Below, in pieces: positions 1 through 5,043 of a DNA stretch of 5,043 nucleotides. The notes below the pieces were generated by a model. It was given only the letters and a program-made list of their open reading frames with translations. It searched no databases and was not told the origin of the DNA. How positions within the stretch are numbered: the stretch's first letter is position 1; each line of letters begins with the position of its first letter. Location of the stretch: NCBI GenBank assembly GCA_021839785.1, contig JAKCAB010000578.1, forward strand, positions 1 through 5,043, written 5' to 3'. The stretch is from a bacterium. Its GTDB lineage: Bacteria; Verrucomicrobiota; Verrucomicrobiae; Limisphaerales; J093. The position numbers and the translations under genes are program-made.

Positions 1-418
1 AGTGAAATTCGCCGCCAAGCGACCGGTGTCCGGCGACGTGTCCGCGTGGTTGGGGGAATTCTACGACGGGCACCGGCAGAGCTACGGCGGAAGGCTGGTG
101 GTCATGCCGTGGAAACACCTCGGGTTCGACGCCAACTACAGCTTCAACCAGGTGCGACTGCCCGGCGGCGATTTCGACACGCACCTGCTCGCGGGTCGCA
201 TGATTTGGAACTTCACGCCCGACCTCGTGTGGTCGCATCTGGTCCAATACGACAGCGGGTCCGACTCGATTGGCTTCAACAGCCGGCTGCAATGGGAATA
301 CCGCCCGGGCTGCAAGCTCTACCTGGTTCTGAACCAAAACTATCCACGGGAGTCCGGCGACTTTCGCCTCGACGGAAACGAGGTCATTCTGAAAATGTTG
401 GCGATATTCCGGTTGTGA
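1..418 (+). CDS. C-terminal end of a DUF5916-like outer-membrane beta-barrel protein (5' partial)
   Basis: The reading frame is open from the left edge to a TGA at 416-418 and gives 138 residues. The GTG at position 2 is just an in-frame codon at the edge, so the true start lies upstream. The visible part alternates polar and hydrophobic or aromatic residues in beta-hairpin fashion, for example YGGRLVVMPWKHLGFDANYSF, then WNFTPDLVWSHLVQYD, then IGFNSRLQWEYRPG and KLYLVLNQNY. The run of N-F-T/S-P-D-L, L-V-Q-Y-D, N-S-R-L-x-W and L-V-L-N-Q is what I associate with the C-terminal barrel of DUF5916 proteins, which usually carry an N-terminal CBM9-like carbohydrate-binding domain. That domain would be outside this window. 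The protein ends in IFRL rather than the terminal aromatic residue typical of many barrels. Location is inferred to be the outer membrane; the substrate is unknown. A different TonB-like or porin-like barrel is the main alternative. Confidence 0.75.
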   Translation, partial: VKFAAKRPVSGDVSAWLGEFYDGHRQSYGGRLVVMPWKHLGFDANYSFNQVRLPGGDFDTHLLAGRMIWNFTPDLVWSHLVQYDSGSDSIGFNSRLQWEYRPGCKLYLVLNQNYPRESGDFRLDGNEVILKMLAIFRL

Positions 419-455
419 GGAACCTGGCCCGCATGTTTCACCGCGAAGCGCACGC

Positions 456-523
456 AGCGCCGGCTGGGAGCCGGTTTTGCGCTCGCCCACATTTAAGGCC
501 GGCTGCAAACCGGCGCTCCGGCC
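456..523. repeat. Two diverged palindromic (REP-like) repeat units
   Basis: Unit 1 is about 456-484 and unit 2 about 498-523, both in the same orientation. Each begins GCCGGCTG (459-466 and 498-505), continues to a CCGG arm (471-474 and 510-513), and ends in GCGCTC (479-484 and 513-518). Unit 1 folds as CCGGCT (460-465) with AGCCGG (469-474), with an outer AGCGC/GCGCT pair. Unit 2 folds as GCCGG (498-502) with CCGGC (510-514). The shared skeleton with different loops suggests copies of one dispersed family rather than chance GC-rich palindromes. They lie in non-coding DNA between two genes. I recall similar intergenic elements in verrucomicrobial genomes, but this is memory and not a search result. 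Confidence 0.6.
460..478 (+). terminator. Possible intrinsic terminator after the DUF5916-like gene
   Basis: A perfect 6-bp GC-rich stem, CCGGCT paired with AGCCGG across a GGG loop, is followed directly by TTTT (475-478), about 40 bases after the upstream stop. The T-run is short, so termination would be weak or partial. The same hairpin is the core of repeat unit 1, so its primary identity may be the repeat. Confidence 0.35.
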
Positions 524-543
524 TGTCGGTGTTTCGAGCGGGC

Positions 544-551
544 AGGGAGAG
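544..551 (+). promoter_or_regulatory. Possible ribosome binding site for the PHP-domain gene
   Basis: AGGGAGAG ends 13 bases before ATG 565. It is purine-rich and partly complementary to the 16S rRNA tail, but the spacing is longer than ideal. It supports ATG 565 only weakly; the signal peptide is the better argument for that start. Confidence 0.3.
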
Positions 552-564
552 ATACAGGCTGGTT

Positions 565-1728
565 ATGCAAAACGCGCCATCTATCTTCGGGTATCAGTGG
601 TGCCGGTGGCGGTGGGCGGGCGTGTTGGCATGGCTCACCGCGCTTAAGTTGGCCGGCGCCCCGGCCGCAGAGCAGTATCACCGTTATTGGGGCGATGTGC
701 ATGGACATACGATCTTCTCCGATGGCAAGGGCACCGCGGCCGACTACTTCCAATACGCCCGCGACGTGGCGCATTTGGATTTTGTCATTGTCACGGACCA
801 CGACTTTGGCCACGAGGCGCCCTGGCGGATGCCCAAGGCGCATTGGCAGCAAACGCAGGCCGCGGCGGAACAATACACCGTCAACGGGCGGTTCGTCGCC
901 ATCGCGGGTTATGAGTGGACGTCGCAGCCCAAGTATTGGCGCGGCTTCACCAACGCGGCGTCGGAAGGCCTCTTTCCCGGGCCGCCGTGCTATTACAATC
1001 ACAAGAACGTCTATTTCCCGAAGCCGGTGGACTACTTGTTTAGCGCCAAGGACGTTGCCTACTTGACACCGGACCTGCTGGCGGCCGCCGTGCAGCGCGC
1101 CGGCGGATTGATTCAGAACAACCATCCCTCGGCGGAGGTCGAGGGCCGGGATCAATTCGACTACGACGGCCGGTGGTTTTCGGTCATCGCCAACACCGAA
1201 ATGCTGCCAGACCTGATGCGTTACGGGGGCAAGACCTACGCATTGCGGGGCGAAGAAACGGTGCGGGGTTTTCTCAACCGCGGCGGTCGCACCGGGTTCG
1301 TGGGCGGCAGCGACACCCACGAAGGCCGGCCGTCGGCACGGACGGCGGTGCTGGCCACGGCCTTGACGCGTGAAGCCCTCTTCGAAGCCTTGCGTCACCG
1401 CCGCAACTATGCGGTGTCGCAAGCGCAGATTGAATTGGACTTCAAGATCAACGGCCACTGGATGGGGGAAGAAATCGCCGTCACCAACCCGCCGCACCTT
1501 AACGTGGCCGTTCAGGGCACCGCCAAGCTGGCGGAAGTCGCAGTCGTTCGCAACGGTCTTGTGTGCCACCGGGTCACCCCCGCCGGCAACGAGGTCCGTT
1601 TCACGTGGCGGGATAACGCGTTTGCCGGCGCGGCTTACTACTACGTCCGCGTAACCCAGGCCGACGCGGACGAGGAAGGCAATCCGTCGCGTGCCTGGTC
1701 GAGTCCCATTTGGGTCAAGGCCAGGTGA
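565..1728 (+). CDS. Exported PHP-domain metal-dependent hydrolase (DUF3604-like)
   Basis: The protein has 387 residues. The frame stays open further upstream, but those codons overlap the barrel gene and the repeats. ATG 565 fits best because it starts a signal peptide: a Trp/Arg-containing n-region, the hydrophobic stretch AGVLAWLTALKLAGA (about 18-32), and an APAA cleavage zone near 32-35. An in-frame GTG at 529 would only lengthen the n-region. The mature protein opens with the PHP signature D44-V-H46-G-H48, then T-D78-H79-D80, E117 in AGYEW, H187 in NNHP, and S-D250-T-H252 in GGSDTH. These are the usual metal ligands of PHP phosphoesterases, and all are present. The core of about 250 residues is followed by a beta-rich tail (about 290-387) ending in RAWSSPIWV, as in DUF3604-type proteins. 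It is probably a periplasmic or secreted hydrolase of phosphoesters or a related bond; the substrate cannot be read from sequence. It follows the barrel gene by 146 bases in the same direction. Confidence 0.85.
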   Translation: MQNAPSIFGYQWCRWRWAGVLAWLTALKLAGAPAAEQYHRYWGDVHGHTIFSDGKGTAADYFQYARDVAHLDFVIVTDHDFGHEAPWRMPKAHWQQTQAAAEQYTVNGRFVAIAGYEWTSQPKYWRGFTNAASEGLFPGPPCYYNHKNVYFPKPVDYLFSAKDVAYLTPDLLAAAVQRAGGLIQNNHPSAEVEGRDQFDYDGRWFSVIANTEMLPDLMRYGGKTYALRGEETVRGFLNRGGRTGFVGGSDTHEGRPSARTAVLATALTREALFEALRHRRNYAVSQAQIELDFKINGHWMGEEIAVTNPPHLNVAVQGTAKLAEVAVVRNGLVCHRVTPAGNEVRFTWRDNAFAGAAYYYVRVTQADADEEGNPSRAWSSPIWVKAR

Positions 1729-1759
1729 CAGGGCCTCCCGCCTCGAAGAATCTTTGCGC

Positions 1760-1799
1760 TGGCCCTGCTGAGCCGCTTTCCTGCTGGCAGCCAGGGCCA
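1760..1799. terminator. Stem-loop between convergent genes, possible bidirectional terminator
   Basis: TGGCCCTG (1760-1767) is a perfect inverted repeat of CAGGGCCA (1792-1799). CTG (1768-1770) can pair with CAG (1788-1790) to extend the stem past a one-base bulge, leaving a 17-base loop. The structure lies 31 bases after the PHP gene's stop and 144 bases beyond the stop of the opposing zinc-ribbon gene. Neither side has a T-run, so it is not a classical intrinsic terminator. It could still slow polymerase or protect the 3' end. The rest of 1729-1943 shows no credible gene. Confidence 0.35.
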
Positions 1800-1930
1800 T
1801 GCGGTGCGCGGCAGGAATCCGAGTCGCTGGAACTGAGAAAGCCGAGAGCCACAGCCCGAGAACAAGTGCAGCGGATCTCCACACCGACGTCGGAACCGCC
1901 GCGGGCGGCGAAGCAGCCGCGCGACGGGGA

Positions 1931-1954
1931 CGGTCAGCCGCGGTCAGCCGCGGT
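1931..1954. repeat. 10-bp tandem duplication at the stop codon of the zinc-ribbon gene
   Basis: CGGTCAGCCG occurs twice back to back (1931-1940 and 1941-1950), followed by a third partial copy, CGGT. On the minus strand the first in-frame TGA (complement of 1944-1946) lies inside the inner copy, so the extra copy falls just after the stop and does not change the protein. It looks like a slippage duplication. Confidence 0.7.
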
Positions 1955-2414
1955 AGATGACTTGAATCGCGTAGTCGGTGAGGATCTTCTGGGTCGCGAT
2001 GTCGATGTGCGTGTAGTTCAGCGCGGTGAGGTTGATGATGTTTTCCTCGCCGATCTTGTTCAGAAACGCGGCCACGAACTCCTCGTAACGGTCGTGGCCG
2101 ACCTCGACGCAATCAGTGTGGCGGAAGATGCGGACCTTGATCTTTTTGGGGCCCTCAACCGCAACTACCTCTTCGGTGATGGGCTTCACGATCAGCACCT
2201 CCGCCGGACCTTCGTGGACGGGCACGACAAAGTGATGCTCCACCCTGGCGGCAGCGGAATCGTGGATCGGGTTGTGCGTGTGGATGTTCGTGATGTCCGG
2301 GACGGGAACCGTGATCTCTGTGTTGCAGGTCGGGCACTGGATGGCCTGCCCGGCGGCGCCGGCGTCCACCATGAGTTCCTGCTGGCAGTGAGGACAATGA
2401 AATGTCAGGTCCAT
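1944..2414 (-). CDS. Small zinc-ribbon protein with a C-terminal domain of unknown function
   Basis: The protein has 156 residues and starts at the ATG complementary to 2412-2414. The frame continues upstream, but this start puts the zinc ribbon at the extreme N-terminus (MDLTFHCPHCQQEL), as is usual for such proteins. C7-x2-C10 and C27-x2-C30 form a CPxC...CPxC ribbon that probably binds one zinc ion. Residues 41-70 are a His-rich linker with H45, H47, H51, H60, H61 and H67. Residues 71-156 form a compact alpha/beta-looking domain with strands VLIVKPI, KIKVRIF and AIQVIYRG, an acidic helix RYEEFVAAFLNKIGEENII, and the stretch LNYTHIDIATQKILTDY. I have a vague memory of similar uncharacterised proteins in Verrucomicrobia and Planctomycetes, and can name no function. 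There is no signal peptide or membrane segment, so it is probably cytoplasmic. It is transcribed alone, convergent with the PHP gene and divergent from the methyltransferase. No clear Shine-Dalgarno precedes it; the leader reads GAAACCGCT then ATG. Confidence 0.8.
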   Translation of the reverse strand: MDLTFHCPHCQQELMVDAGAAGQAIQCPTCNTEITVPVPDITNIHTHNPIHDSAAARVEHHFVVPVHEGPAEVLIVKPITEEVVAVEGPKKIKVRIFRHTDCVEVGHDRYEEFVAAFLNKIGEENIINLTALNYTHIDIATQKILTDYAIQVIYRG

Positions 2415-2586
2415 AGCGGTTTCGCGTTTGCGGGCTGAGTTCGTTCCGAAGTTAAGAGTCGCCCGCGCCGCGCGCCAGCTTAAAACGAAGGTCCGCCACT
2501 TCGGCGGCGCGGTGCGCGCCCAAGCCAGGCCGCGAAACCCGTTCTTGCGTGCTTGATCGGCGCGCGTCTGGCATCCTCGGCCGCGC
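2415..2586. promoter_or_regulatory. Divergent intergenic region, presumed to hold two promoters
   Basis: These 172 bases separate the 5' ends of the minus-strand zinc-ribbon gene and the plus-strand methyltransferase, so both promoters should lie here unless transcription comes from further away. I cannot assign convincing -35/-10 pairs. The only AT-richer patches are around 2450-2458 (GAAGTTAAG) and 2479-2488 (CTTAAAACGA), and both are closer to the zinc-ribbon gene. A small hairpin, CCGCC (2493-2497) with GGCGG (2503-2507), is present but unremarkable for this base composition. No coding potential is seen. Confidence 0.4.
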
Positions 2587-3768
2587 ATGGATCTGGCACC
2601 GCAACTGCCTTGGACCCACGGCCAACGCCACGTCGTCACCGTGGGCGATCTCGCCTTTGGTGGCGAGGGCGTCGCCCGCTTGGGCGAGTTCGTCGTGTTC
2701 GTGCCGTTTGCCCTGGTGGGGGAGGAAGTGGCGGTGGAACTGACGGAAGTGAAGCGCCGGTTCGCCCGCGCCCGCTTGCTCGCGGTCCGCCGGCCTTCGC
2801 CGCTGCGGGTTGCGCCGCGTTGCCCTCACTTCGGCGAGTGCGGCGGCTGCCAGTACCAACACCTGGATTACACCGAGCAACTGCGGGTCAAACACAAGCA
2901 GGTCAGCGATTTGCTCGAACGGCTGGGCGGCTTCCCGAGCGACGTCGTCGCCCCGGTCATTCCGTGCCCGGCACCTTACGGTTACCGGAACCGGATCATG
3001 ATCCGGAGCCAGTGGAACAAGCCGGAGCAACGCCTGGTGATTGGGTTTCTGCGGCACGATTGCGGCCTGGTGGTGGACCTCGAGGAATGCGCCATCGCCG
3101 AGCCGTCGTTGAACGAGCAAATCCGCCACGTCCGGGCGCACCCGCCGCCGAAAGGCGGTTTGAAAGTGGTCTTGCGCCTTCAGCCGGAAGGCTGGGAACT
3201 GCCACGCGATTCCTTTTTCCAAAACAACTTTCACCTGCTGCCGCGGCTGGTGGCCACCGTCCGCGAGCGCTTGCAGGCGGCGGGCACGCGGCACCTCGTG
3301 GATGTCTATTGCGGAGTCGGCTTTTTCGCGCTCGAACTGGCGGACTTGGTAACGGCTTTTGCCGGCGTGGAACTGGATCGCCTGGCGATCCAGGCGGCGC
3401 AGCGCAACGCCGCGGCGCGCGGCGTGACCAACGGCGAGTTCCTGGCCGGCCACGCGGAAGAGCTGCTGCCCGCCCTGCTGACCCGGTTCCCCGCAGCGGA
3501 CACCAGCCTCATCCTGGATCCGCCGCGGCGCGGTTGTGTGCCGGCTTCGCTGACTGCGTTGCGCGCGGCCGGGCCGCAACAAATCTTGTACGTTTCATGC
3601 CACCCGGCCACGCTGGCGCGGGACTTGAAAGCCCTTTGCACCGAAGGCCGGTACCGGCTGGAGCGGGTGATCCCACTGGACATGTTCCCGCAAACGCAGC
3701 ACGTCGAGTGCGTGGCCGACCTTCGCCGGGCTGCGGAAGCCTCCGCTCCGTGGGGCGAGGCGATGTAG
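2587..3768 (+). CDS. RlmD/TrmA-family 23S rRNA or tRNA (uracil-C5)-methyltransferase
   Basis: The protein is complete at 393 residues. It transfers a methyl group from S-adenosylmethionine to C5 of a uridine in rRNA or tRNA. An N-terminal TRAM-like RNA-binding domain (about 14-70; VGDLAFGGEGVARLGEFVVFVPFALVGEEV) is followed by the iron-sulfur motif C79-x5-C85-x2-C88 with the fourth cysteine C168 (EECAIAEP). Next come FFQNN (210-214), the SAM-binding loop DVYCGVGFF (239-247), the acidic end of the next strand VELD (261-264), DPPRRG (311-316), the catalytic nucleophile C338 in VSCHP, and the general base E374 in QTQHVECVA. All catalytic and cluster residues are intact. It is shorter than E. coli RlmD (about 430 residues), mainly because the stretch before FFQNN (about 185-209) is condensed. 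The iron-sulfur motif argues for the RlmD/RlmCD side over classical TrmA, but the exact target uridine cannot be told, so no symbol is given. No good Shine-Dalgarno precedes the ATG. Confidence 0.93.
   Translation: MDLAPQLPWTHGQRHVVTVGDLAFGGEGVARLGEFVVFVPFALVGEEVAVELTEVKRRFARARLLAVRRPSPLRVAPRCPHFGECGGCQYQHLDYTEQLRVKHKQVSDLLERLGGFPSDVVAPVIPCPAPYGYRNRIMIRSQWNKPEQRLVIGFLRHDCGLVVDLEECAIAEPSLNEQIRHVRAHPPPKGGLKVVLRLQPEGWELPRDSFFQNNFHLLPRLVATVRERLQAAGTRHLVDVYCGVGFFALELADLVTAFAGVELDRLAIQAAQRNAAARGVTNGEFLAGHAEELLPALLTRFPAADTSLILDPPRRGCVPASLTALRAAGPQQILYVSCHPATLARDLKALCTEGRYRLERVIPLDMFPQTQHVECVADLRRAAEASAPWGEAM
3729..3750. repeat. Palindromic repeat-like segment inside the 3' end of the methyltransferase gene
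   Basis: GCGGA (3733-3737) pairs with TCCGC (3742-3746) around AGCC. The segment starts GGCTGC and ends GCTCCG, the same edges as repeat unit 2 (501-506 and 515-520), in the same orientation and at nearly the same length (22 against 20 bases). It encodes part of the tail AAEASAPWGEAM, beyond the conserved methyltransferase fold. It may be a repeat copy that was read into the gene end. Chance similarity in GC-rich DNA is not excluded. Confidence 0.35.
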
Positions 3769-3821
3769 CCTTGCCAGACGAGAGTTTTTTGTTTCAACTG
3801 TGCGCACCACTGCCTGACCTT

Positions 3822-5043
3822 ATGGATGACTCCGATCAACCGTCATTGGGTTTCGTTCAACGGAAGCTGCCCTGGATCGTCGCCGCCGCGGGGTTGCTGC
3901 TTTACCTGGTCACCCTCGAACGGTGGGTACGCCTCGACAGCCTGCCCGTGGTGGCCAAATTCGCCGGATGGGATTGGACGCCGACGCTTAACGCGCCGCT
4001 CCATTTTCTGCTCACCTACCCGTTCCGGTGGTTGCCCACCGGAGCCCAACTGCTGGCGTTGAACGGACTGTCCGCGTTCCTCGCCGCCGCCACGCTCGGC
4101 TTGCTGGCGCGTTCGGTCTCGCTCTTGCCGTACGATCGCACGCGGGAATCCCGCATCCGCGAGCACAGTGAGGGCGCTTTGTTGAGCACCGGCCTGGCCT
4201 GGGTGGGGCCGGTTTTTGCGGGCGTGATCTGCGCGCTCCAGCTCAGTTTCTGGGAGCACGCCACGGCCGTCACCGGCGAAATGCTGGATTTGCTGATGTT
4301 CGCGTACGTCATCCGGTGCCTGCTCGAATTTCGCCTCGACGGGCGCGAGAGCTGGTTGCTGCGGACGTCGTTCGTGTACGGACTGGCGGTCACGAACAAC
4401 TACGCCATGATCGCCTTCTTCCCTTGTTTCCTGGTGTCGGTGGCGTGGATCAAGGGGCTGGGCTTCTTCAACCTCGGTTTCGTGGGCCGGATGTTGGGCT
4501 GCGGCGTGGCTGGTCTCGTGCCTTACCTCGTGCTGCCGATCGCGGCGGTGATGGGCGGCGCCGAATCGGGCGTCGGCTTCTGGGCCTACCTGCACACGGT
4601 GCTCGCCAACCAAAAGGCCGCCCTAGTCTCGTTTCCGCAGTGGGTGATCTTGCTGTTGTCTCTAACCAGCATTCTGCCCGTGCTGTTGATGGGGGTGCGC
4701 TGGGCGGTGGCGGAAGGCGACACCAGCCGGGCGGGGGTGTTGATGGCGAGTTTCATCACGCGGTTCATGCACATCGTGATGCTGGCGGCGAGCGTCTCGC
4801 TGTTTTTCGAGCCTATCTGGGCTCCGCGGTCGCTGGGATTCGGCCTGCCGCTGCTGCCATTTTACTACCTGGCGGCCCTGGCGGGGGGGTACTACAGCGG
4901 CTACCTGCTGTTGGTGTGCCAGGAACCGAAGGGGCGGACACGGCATCGCAGTTCGCCGGGGATGCAGTTTTTGAATCGGGTGATCGCCGGCGCCACGATC
5001 GTGGCGGTCGCCGGCACGCCCTTCTTCATGGTGTATCGGAACA
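3822..5043 (+). CDS. DUF2723 (TMEM260/GT117-like) polytopic membrane protein, 3' partial
   Basis: From ATG 3822 the frame is open to the right edge, giving 407 residues with the last codon incomplete. The start MDDSDQPSLGFVQRKLPW gives a short cytosolic tail before the first membrane helix (about 17-34). Further hydrophobic segments lie near 75-98, 125-144, 152-169, 183-210, 218-243, 274-293, 307-328, 340-366 and 386-404. Family-like motifs are VAKFAGWDW-PTLNAPLHFLLTYPFRWLP (44-72), LARSVSLLPYDRTRE (95-109), FWEHATAVTGEMLDLLMFAYVIR (143-165) and YGLAVTNNYAMIAFFP (186-201). These match what I know of DUF2723 proteins in Verrucomicrobia, which often have a large soluble or TPR-bearing C-terminus (outside this window). 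The family is related to O-mannosyltransferase-type GT-C enzymes, so a lipid-linked sugar transferase role is plausible but not shown. The gene starts 53 bases after the methyltransferase stop. The leader has a T6 run (3785-3790) but no hairpin in front of it and no Shine-Dalgarno. Confidence 0.9.
   Translation, partial: MDDSDQPSLGFVQRKLPWIVAAAGLLLYLVTLERWVRLDSLPVVAKFAGWDWTPTLNAPLHFLLTYPFRWLPTGAQLLALNGLSAFLAAATLGLLARSVSLLPYDRTRESRIREHSEGALLSTGLAWVGPVFAGVICALQLSFWEHATAVTGEMLDLLMFAYVIRCLLEFRLDGRESWLLRTSFVYGLAVTNNYAMIAFFPCFLVSVAWIKGLGFFNLGFVGRMLGCGVAGLVPYLVLPIAAVMGGAESGVGFWAYLHTVLANQKAALVSFPQWVILLLSLTSILPVLLMGVRWAVAEGDTSRAGVLMASFITRFMHIVMLAASVSLFFEPIWAPRSLGFGLPLLPFYYLAALAGGYYSGYLLLVCQEPKGRTRHRSSPGMQFLNRVIAGATIVAVAGTPFFMVYRN

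Noticed and set aside
456..523. CRISPR array
   Set aside because: There are only two diverged palindromic units with a spacer of about 15 bases and no further copies or cas genes.
46..564. N-terminal extension of the PHP-domain frame
   Set aside because: It overlaps the barrel gene in another frame and then crosses the palindromic repeats. The protein is Arg-rich nonsense until the signal peptide beginning at 565.
493..2112. A 539-codon open frame on the minus strand
   Set aside because: It is antisense to the PHP gene with its intact active-site motifs. Its translation is low-complexity and Arg/Pro/Ala-rich with no domain, as expected in a GC-rich third-position shadow.
1710..2438. A 242-codon plus-strand frame opposite the zinc-ribbon gene
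   Set aside because: It is the mirror of the conserved zinc-ribbon protein, with Asp/Val-rich repeats typical of an antisense frame and no signal or domain.
2452..3582. A 376-codon minus-strand frame opposite the methyltransferase
   Set aside because: The methyltransferase has every family motif on the other strand. The antisense translation is Gln/Arg/Ala-rich without recognisable features.
3780..3792. T6 run after the methyltransferase gene as an intrinsic terminator
   Set aside because: No stem precedes the T-run directly. The nearest hairpin (3733-3746) is about 40 bases upstream and inside the coding region.
3843..4613. A 256-codon minus-strand frame opposite the DUF2723 gene
   Set aside because: Its His/Glu/Gln/Arg-rich composition is the antisense of hydrophobic membrane helices, and the plus-strand frame matches a known family.

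Overview
The window is GC-rich bacterial DNA with ordinary coding density. It most likely comes from the phylum Verrucomicrobiota, probably the Limisphaerales (Pedosphaera-like) lineage. This is recalled from protein style, not searched. The clues are a DUF2723 membrane protein of the form common in that group, a DUF5916-type outer-membrane C-terminus, an exported PHP/DUF3604-like protein, start codons with little or no Shine-Dalgarno sequence, and palindromic GCCGGCTG...CCGGCGCTC-type intergenic repeats.

Layout: (1) 1-418, plus strand, is the C-terminal end of a predicted outer-membrane beta-barrel protein that begins outside the window. (2) 419-564 is a spacer with two diverged copies of a palindromic repeat; the first forms a hairpin followed by four T and may end transcription. 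(3) 565-1728, plus strand, is an exported PHP-fold metal-dependent hydrolase. (4) 1729-1943 is a convergent intergenic region with a long stem-loop and a 10-bp tandem duplication at the next gene's stop. (5) 1944-2414, minus strand, is a small zinc-ribbon protein with a well-formed C-terminal domain of unknown function. (6) 2415-2586 is a divergent intergenic region. (7) 2587-3768, plus strand, is a complete RlmD/TrmA-family RNA (uracil-C5)-methyltransferase with an iron-sulfur motif; its last codons may derive from the same kind of palindromic repeat. (8) 3822-5043, plus strand, is the N-terminal 407 residues of a DUF2723 polytopic membrane protein that runs off the right edge.

The genes do not form an obvious pathway. 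The first two both encode envelope or exported proteins and could be co-transcribed. The methyltransferase and the DUF2723 gene are co-directional with a 53-bp gap. I found no CRISPR array, tRNA, rRNA, insertion sequence, phage gene or recognisable defence system. The least understood items are the zinc-ribbon protein and the repeat family; otherwise this looks like ordinary chromosomal housekeeping and envelope DNA.
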